Of a stretch of 10,918 bases of DNA, positions 6,893 to 10,918 are shown one piece after another. A program made the position numbers and the translations under genes. The first letter of the stretch is position 1. Each line of letters begins with the position of its first letter. The stretch spans positions 1 through 10,918 of the forward strand of contig CAYVMD010000059.1 of assembly GCA_964452465.1 (NCBI GenBank), read 5' to 3'. The notes below the pieces were generated by a model, which was not told where the DNA came from, did no database searches, and saw only the letters and a list, made by a program, of their open reading frames with translations. This DNA comes from CAYVMD01 sp964452465. GTDB lineage: Bacteria; Armatimonadota; JACIXR01.

Positions 6893-7882
6893 TCATAGGG
6901 GAGGGGTTGGCTGGGAATTCATATCCCTGAAGCCCCTACTGGCAAACCATTCGTAGGTCTTTCGCAAACCCTCGGCTAACTTCACCTTAGGCTCCCAACC
7001 CAAAAGGCGTTTGGCTTTTTCAATGGAGAGCACTCGCCTTTGAATGCTGTCTATTTCCCTCTTAGGAAGGTATTCTCTTTCCAATTTCCCTTCAGGGTTT
7101 GCGATGGAGAAGACTATCTCTGCAAGTTGATTTATGGAGGTTTCCTCGCCGGAAGCTATGTTGAAAATCTCGCCTACCGCTGCTGGCAGAAGTGCGGCCC
7201 TTAGCGTAGCTTCCACTGCGTCGTCTACATAAACAAAATCCCTTGTTTGTGTGCCATCTCCGTATATCTGGAGGGGTTCTTTTTTCAACGCTTGCCAAAA
7301 GAATTTGCCAATTACCCCGCAATACGGATTGCTGGGGGATTGCCTCGGTCCGTATACATTGGAGTAGCGGAGGATCGTTATGGGGATGCCAAATAATTTG
7401 TGAAATGCCTCACAATAGGCTTCCCCTGCGTATTTTCCAGCGGGGTAGATGCTGGTGAAACGAGGAGGTGCCTCCTCAGGAATAGGAAACCTCTCTGCAT
7501 TGCCGTAAATGGAGACCGACGAGGTGTAGATAAACCTCCTTATGGGTAAATTCTTGCAGATCTCCAACATGTTAACCGTGCCTCTTACATTGGTCTCCTC
7601 CTCCAAAAGGGGAGCGGTTACTGCTGCTATGATATTGACGGTGGCCAGATGAAATACATAGTCAACACCTCTCAGGGCTTTTTCCATGATTTCCCTGGAG
7701 CTAACCGAACCTTCTATCAATTCTACTTTATTGCGGACCTCTTCCAGATTGTCTAAGCTGCCGGTAAAAAAGTTATCAACTATCCTCACCTTTGCTCCTT
7801 CATTAATTAAAGCTATCACAAGATTCGAACCTACGAATCCTGCTCCACCAGTAACAAGAGCTGTGGTTCCTACAAATCGCAT
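6893..7882 (-). CDS. NAD-dependent sugar-nucleotide epimerase/dehydratase (extended SDR)
   Basis: 329 residues from ATG at 7882 to TGA at 6895-6893. I chose this start over one 23 codons upstream because the Rossmann fold begins at once (TGGAGFVGSN at 11-20), AGGAGG lies nine bases before it, and the upstream extension would run into the preceding gene. Other marks are DNFFTGSLDNL (36-46), the TSS active-site serine region (120-122), YPAGK as the YxxxK catalytic pair (146-150), NVYGPRQ (175-181) and GDGTQTRDFVYVDD (208-221). These place it with UDP-glucose/UDP-GlcNAc 4-epimerases, UDP-glucuronate epimerases and decarboxylases. The exact sugar cannot be assigned. It is the last gene of the first unit, five bases after the sugar transferase stop. 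It likely supplies an activated sugar for the glycan made by its neighbours. Confidence 0.9.
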   Translation of the reverse strand: MRFVGTTALVTGGAGFVGSNLVIALINEGAKVRIVDNFFTGSLDNLEEVRNKVELIEGSVSSREIMEKALRGVDYVFHLATVNIIAAVTAPLLEEETNVRGTVNMLEICKNLPIRRFIYTSSVSIYGNAERFPIPEEAPPRFTSIYPAGKYAGEAYCEAFHKLFGIPITILRYSNVYGPRQSPSNPYCGVIGKFFWQALKKEPLQIYGDGTQTRDFVYVDDAVEATLRAALLPAAVGEIFNIASGEETSINQLAEIVFSIANPEGKLEREYLPKREIDSIQRRVLSIEKAKRLLGWEPKVKLAEGLRKTYEWFASRGFRDMNSQPTPPL

Positions 7883-7887
7883 ATCAT

Positions 7888-8535
7888 TTATCCTCCTGTC
7901 TTTCTTGTTATTGCCGAGATGGTTCCTAATATTAATTTTATGTCTAGCCATAGAGAATAGTTTTTAATATATGCCAAATCCATCTCTACCATTTCGTCGA
8001 AGGACACCGTTCCTCTTGCTTTTACTTGATAAAGACCGGTTATGCCGGGTTTAACCACCTGCCTTTCCCAATGCCATTCCTTAAAGTATTCCGCTTCGTA
8101 GGCGAGCAGGGGGCGGGGGCCGACTATATTGATATCTCCTCTTAATACATTGAAGAATTGTGGCAATTCATCGAGACTTAACTTCCTAAGCCAGTGCCCC
8201 ACCCGCGTTACGCGAGGGTCATCTTGGATGCGATAAGCGATGTGTTTGTTGCCTTGGGTTATCGCTTGCGCTACGAACTGTTTGTGGACCGATTGGTCAC
8301 ACTTGTGGAACATGGAGCGGAACTTATAAAGGCTGAAGAGCCTACCGTCCTTTCCTAATCGTTTTTGCTTAAAGATAACCGGACCTGGGCTATCCAGGGC
8401 GATGAGGATGGCCAGGAACGCCATCAAGGGGGTGATAAAGATAAGAATGCAGGAGGCAAGAAGCAAGTTTATGAATCTGCTCCCCGTTTCCCGGATAGAA
8501 TATCTCTTCAAATCTCTAACGCTTAAATAGCGCAT
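7888..8535 (-). CDS. Polyprenyl-phosphate sugar-1-phosphate transferase (short, PF02397 type)
   Basis: 215 residues, ATG at 8535, TAA at 7890-7888. One re-entrant or membrane helix lies at ~21-48, followed by SPGPVIFKQKRLGKDG (49-64), YKFRSM (70-75), the catalytic Asp-Glu pair in LDELPQ (122-123), GPRPLL (139-144) and KPGITGLYQV (162-171). These are hallmarks of monotopic phosphoglycosyl transferases (WcaJ/WbaP catalytic domain, PglC). The N-terminal four-helix and CoA-binding-like part of long WbaP/WcaJ proteins is absent, so this is the minimal form. It would transfer a sugar-1-phosphate from a nucleotide sugar to undecaprenyl phosphate, the first membrane step of glycan assembly. The gene overlaps the end of the glycosyltransferase gene by 20 bases. 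Its AAGGAG site lies only one base before ATG, an unusually short spacing. No alternative start upstream avoids a stop, so translation may rely on coupling. Confidence 0.93.
   Translation of the reverse strand: MRYLSVRDLKRYSIRETGSRFINLLLASCILIFITPLMAFLAILIALDSPGPVIFKQKRLGKDGRLFSLYKFRSMFHKCDQSVHKQFVAQAITQGNKHIAYRIQDDPRVTRVGHWLRKLSLDELPQFFNVLRGDINIVGPRPLLAYEAEYFKEWHWERQVVKPGITGLYQVKARGTVSFDEMVEMDLAYIKNYSLWLDIKLILGTISAITRKTGG
7892..7897 (-). promoter_or_regulatory. Ribosome binding site fixing the epimerase start
   Basis: The minus strand reads AGGAGG within the last codons (GGA GGA TAA) of the sugar transferase, nine bases before ATG 7882. This supports coupled translation. An ATG four bases further upstream (ATG ATA TGC) is out of frame and soon reaches a stop. 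Confidence 0.75.
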
Positions 8536-9571
8536 GCTCCTTCGAGTGTTTTAGACTAGCGGTGTGCAGTATCTCCTCTATAACTTTTTCCTTAAGACGA
8601 TAACTACGGAACACACAGGATTTCCTCTTTTTTTCCAACCTTACTTTATCGAAGTCCTCGGGCTTCGAAATTATGGTTAGATAACCTTTCTCTGCAAGGT
8701 ATAGGTCGACCGCCCTGAGGTTTCGTAGAAGGGTATAAGCAGGGGTTCCCAACATTCCTGCTTCAACAGCCATTGTGCCTCCCGCCGTTGCTACTATATC
8801 GGCGTAATACATCAGGTTCAAACCATCTACTGCTTCCTTCTGTACTCGGAGGTTAGGATATACATTTTCCCAGGCGAGGAGTCTATCCCTTTGTTGGTTG
8901 GTGCGAGGTAGCACGATTACGAATGTGTCGGGACGAGACAAGAGGAATCGGGCGAAGGCATAGAAAAGAGGATTGTCAATTCTATCGTGAAGAGCGAGAA
9001 AATCTGGAGGCCGTAAGACACAGATCACTTTGTCCAGGGGTAGATTTAACTTCTTGGGGAACTCCGGGTCGGGCTCAAAATCGGGAATGTATATCTGCTC
9101 CTTAACACCATCCAACTTGACCACCTTTCGAGGTCGGGCGCCATATCGGCGGAGTTTCCCATCCGGGAAATAGGTAGGGATGAGTATCTTGGTAGCTAAC
9201 CTAAACACAAGATGATTTGCTATTTGGCGCTCGGTGTCTTGGATGGTAAGAAAAGGAATGTGGAGGAGATAAGCAACCACTGCCTGATCAGCAGAGTTGT
9301 GGCTCACCGCCACATCTATGTCCAAACCCCGAACGATAGAAAAAAGCTTGAGAGATCTCTTCAATAGATTAATACCTTTCTTATAGTAACTCCTTCCCCC
9401 ATGCTTACCTACGACTATGTGAGGGATACCGCTCTGCTCTGCCAGCGGACGAGTTTGAGCATAATCTCGTACGGTTACAATAACAGTGTGTCCCATTCCC
9501 CTCAGGGATTTTATTATCCCTCTAAAGAGGAGCACATGAGCCGAGTTAGCTAAGTCGAACCATATCCGCAT
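8516..9571 (-). CDS. DUF354-family GT-B glycosyltransferase-like protein
   Basis: 351 residues, ATG at 9571, TAG at 8518-8516. The opening MRIWFDLANSAHVLLFRGII, with its early Asp and His, and the line DVAVSHNSADQAVVAYLLHIPFLTIQDTE (86-114) are typical of the DUF354 family (PF04007), a GT-B fold related to UDP-GlcNAc 2-epimerase and MurG. The C-terminal half has ICVLRPPDFLALHD (183-196), IVLPRTNQQRDRL (219-231) and the donor-site line ATAGGTMAVEAGMLGTPAY (261-279). No membrane segment was seen, so it should be cytoplasmic or peripheral. Donor and acceptor are unknown; adding a sugar to the lipid-linked product of the next gene is a reasonable guess. It is first in its unit. No strong ribosome site precedes the start. 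Confidence 0.85.
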   Translation of the reverse strand: MRIWFDLANSAHVLLFRGIIKSLRGMGHTVIVTVRDYAQTRPLAEQSGIPHIVVGKHGGRSYYKKGINLLKRSLKLFSIVRGLDIDVAVSHNSADQAVVAYLLHIPFLTIQDTERQIANHLVFRLATKILIPTYFPDGKLRRYGARPRKVVKLDGVKEQIYIPDFEPDPEFPKKLNLPLDKVICVLRPPDFLALHDRIDNPLFYAFARFLLSRPDTFVIVLPRTNQQRDRLLAWENVYPNLRVQKEAVDGLNLMYYADIVATAGGTMAVEAGMLGTPAYTLLRNLRAVDLYLAEKGYLTIISKPEDFDKVRLEKKRKSCVFRSYRLKEKVIEEILHTASLKHSKEHALFKR

Positions 9572-9617
9572 GCCAAATTTTTGCCGGAATAAGGATCTAC
9601 CAATTCTTTTTATACAT

Positions 9618-9645
9618 TTTATATCTTTCGTGTTTTAAGAGTCAA
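9618..9645 (-). promoter_or_regulatory. Promoter for the glycosyltransferase-led unit
   Basis: On the minus strand, -35 TTGACT (9645-9640), a 16-base spacer and -10 TATAAA (9623-9618); ten of twelve consensus bases match. The expected leader is about 40 nt before ATG 9571. It has the same 16-base spacing as the other two minus-strand promoters here. Confidence 0.68.
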
Positions 9646-9898
9646 CTCAAAACCTAAGCTGGGTGTGATGTGAATATGTAATTAAATCCCTATGATGTTC
9701 ACTTTTGGGTTTGTTGGTTCTTATCCCCTGGTTAGGGAGGGGGCAAACATTGGCAGCTTTCTTAAATAAGCTTCTTACCTTAAGCCCTTTTGGGATTACA
9801 TTGTCATAACGATAACATGTCCAAAATCCTTTATAAAGGGGGCAGGAGAATGTCCTTGCCAAGAAAAGAAAAGCAAAGCAAGGACTTACTTTTCGGCC

Positions 9899-9976
9899 GC
9901 CAAAGGCGGGTGAGGAGGTTGCCTGCCAAAGGCGGGTGAGGAGGTTGCCTGCCAAAGGCAGGGCAACCGGCTCACC
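9899..9976. repeat. 26-bp tandem repeat ending in a long GC-rich hairpin
   Basis: Two identical 26-bp units (9899-9924, 9925-9950) start with GCCAAAGGCGGG and end with GGTTGCCT. A third begins at 9951, matches only the first nine bases, then turns into the reverse complement of the preceding unit. The result is a hairpin: GGTGAG (9935-9940) pairs with CTCACC (9971-9976), GGTTGC (9943-9948) with GCAACC (9963-9968), and CTGCC (9949-9953) with GGCAG (9957-9961) around an AAA loop. There is one bulged G at 9962 and a two-by-two internal loop. That is 17 pairs with mostly GC content. It resembles REP/MITE-like elements. A T-run is lacking, so it is not a typical intrinsic terminator. Confidence 0.8.
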
Positions 9977-9989
9977 ATGCAAGAAGTTA

Positions 9990-10018
9990 TTGGCTTTTGC
10001 TTATGATTTCGTTAAAAT
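9990..10018 (+). promoter_or_regulatory. Possible promoter of the UDP-GlcNAc 2-epimerase gene
   Basis: TTGGCT (9990-9995), a 17-base spacer and TAAAAT (10013-10018); nine of twelve consensus bases match. The leader would be about 70 nt. It begins 14 bases after the GC-rich hairpin. This is weaker evidence than for the minus-strand promoters. Confidence 0.4.
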
Positions 10019-10096
10019 AGAAAATGAAAAAGAGGTTCTCGCAACGCATTTTGTGAACCCATCCTTAGGCTATGACAATGAATAAAAAGGGGCTTT

Positions 10097-10918
10097 ATGA
10101 AAATTGCAAGTATAGTTGGTGCTCGTCCTCAATTTATCAAACTTACACCCTTGGTTCGGGCGATTCACCAGCATAATTCCCTAAATCCCGAACGAAAAAT
10201 AAAACATTTAATAATTCATACGGGACAGCACTACGACTATTTAATGGATAAGGTCTTCTTCGATGAATTAAGCATTCCCAAACCAGATTATAACCTTGAG
10301 GTTGGTTCGGGCTCCCATGGCTATCAAACAGGGGAGATGTTGAAGAGGATAGAAGAACTCTTACTGAAAGAAAAACCAGATGTCGTTATCGTATATGGAG
10401 ATACTAACTCGACTCTTGCTGGTGCCTTATCTTCTTCAAAGATCCACATCCCTGTGGCTCATGTAGAGGCAGGATTAAGAAGTTTTAATAAGAATATGCC
10501 TGAGGAGATAAATAGAATTTTGACCGACCACATATCGGATATCCTTTTTTGCCCTACGGAGAACGCTGTTAGAAATCTTCAAAAAGAAGGTTTTGTAAAT
10601 ATCGTTAACGAAGGTAAACTCACAAACGAGATCCCGGCTTTTCCTTTTGTCTTGCAACCGTTCACCGTGCTGAGAATACCGATAATCCAGAAAATCTCAA
10701 AAACATATTTGAGGCGCTGGGAGAAATAAGCAAAGATATGCCAGTCATTCTTCCGCTACACCCCAGAACAAAGAAATTTATGAAATCTTTGAACTTATCA
10801 TTTTCTTCTTCCCTTCGGGTTATTGATCCAGTAAGTTATTTCGATATGCTCGTCCTGGAGAAAAACGCCAAAGTTATCCTTACCGATTCTGGTGGGGTGC
10901 AGAAAGAAGCGTTTCTCC
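10097..10918 (+). pseudogene. wecB: UDP-N-acetylglucosamine 2-epimerase, frameshifted with internal deletion, 3' end beyond window
   Basis: ATG at 10097 follows AAGGGG with four bases between. The N-terminal half is typical of non-hydrolysing UDP-GlcNAc 2-epimerases: GARPQFIKLTPL (8-19), HTGQHYDYLM (41-50), GDTNSTLAGAL (101-111), HVEAGLRS (122-129) and PEEINR (135-140). Family likeness ends soon after NLQKEGFVNIVNEGKL (~160-175), and this frame stops at 10729. From about 10651 the next frame carries the family's C-terminal half: LATVHRAENTDN, LPLHPRTKKF and VILTDSGGVQKEAF up to the window edge. The usual VG(D/N)xMxD segment and the linker before LATVHR are missing in every frame, so several dozen codons are lost as well as the frame. 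If not an assembly error, the gene is dead. Intact, it would make UDP-ManNAc for surface glycans. It looks more AT-rich than the minus-strand genes and faces away from them, so separate acquisition is plausible. Confidence 0.8.

Larger units (their letters stand above)
9646..10096. other. Divergent intergenic region with repeats and hairpins, no credible gene
   Basis: This 451-base spacer separates the minus-strand glycan unit from the plus-strand epimerase gene. A minus-strand frame of 111 codons (9982-9647) exists but lacks recognisable motifs, crosses the tandem repeats and ends at the promoter, so I do not call it. Structure present: a 12-bp perfect palindrome CCTTTATAAAGG (9828-9839); an 8-bp inverted repeat GTCCTTGC (9852-9859) / GCAAGGAC (9878-9885) around an 18-base purine-rich loop; and the tandem repeats and long hairpin listed separately. 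The first ~180 bases show nothing further. Confidence 0.6.

Noticed and set aside
7883..7951. Longer N-terminus for the epimerase (23 extra codons)
   Set aside because: The extension overlaps the sugar transferase gene and precedes an immediate Rossmann start with an AGGAGG site at proper spacing.
9828..9839. CCTTTATAAAGG palindrome as an operator
   Set aside because: A single 12-bp palindrome, over 180 bases from the nearest promoter on the minus strand; nothing else supports a binding site.
9899..9976. CRISPR array
   Set aside because: The repeats are directly adjacent 26-bp tandem units with no spacers, and no cas gene is present.
9647..9982. Minus-strand 111-codon ORF in the intergenic region
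   Set aside because: No recognisable domain; its first third is translated tandem repeat and its end overlaps the promoter of the glycosyltransferase unit. Kept only as a description of the spacer.

Overview
The window is a bacterial surface-polysaccharide locus. Nearly all of it is read from the minus strand, so the transcription order runs from high to low coordinates. Promoters are close to the sigma70/sigmaA consensus and several starts carry AGGAGG-type ribosome sites. Arg AGG/AGA and Ile ATA codons are common and the proteins are rich in Lys and Glu. This would suit a thermophilic or poorly sampled bacterial phylum, but nothing here fixes the taxon. No rRNA, tRNA, CRISPR array or transposase gene was seen.

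Layout in transcription order (minus strand): (1) a promoter at about 9618-9645 drives a tight three-gene unit made of a DUF354-type GT-B glycosyltransferase (8516-9571), a short polyprenyl-phosphate sugar-1-phosphate transferase (7888-8535) and an NAD-dependent sugar-nucleotide epimerase/dehydratase (6893-7882). (2) A second promoter at about 6837-6864 drives an O-antigen ligase/polymerase-like membrane protein (5308-6783), a fused two-domain oxidoreductase (3146-5311) and an alpha/alpha-toroid-like protein of unknown role (1941-3137). (3) Next comes the 3' remnant of a CapD/FlaA1-type nucleotide-sugar dehydratase (1492-1950), whose reading frame is interrupted by a 54-57 nt palindromic insertion. 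(4) A perfect-consensus promoter (1434-1461) drives a secreted protein with an Ig-like domain and two Met-Gly-Pro repeat arrays. Its frame is open from 1393 to the left edge, so the protein is incomplete here.

On the right, divergently transcribed on the plus strand, is a UDP-GlcNAc 2-epimerase (WecB/MnaA family) gene broken by a frameshift and an internal deletion and cut by the window edge. The roughly 450-base spacer before it carries 26-bp tandem repeats and a long GC-rich hairpin. These share the GCCAAAGGC core with the insertion in the dehydratase remnant, so a small palindromic repeat family seems to be spreading in this genome.

How the genes may fit together (inference): the sugar transferase starts a lipid-linked glycan, the DUF354 protein may extend it, the epimerase supplies a precursor, the Wzy/WaaL-type protein polymerises or ligates it, and the two-domain oxidoreductase and toroid protein modify a sugar. 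Two nucleotide-sugar genes at the edges are decayed, so the locus looks like one that is being remodelled. The best candidates for something undescribed are the Met-Gly-Pro repeat secreted protein and the oxidoreductase/toroid pair.
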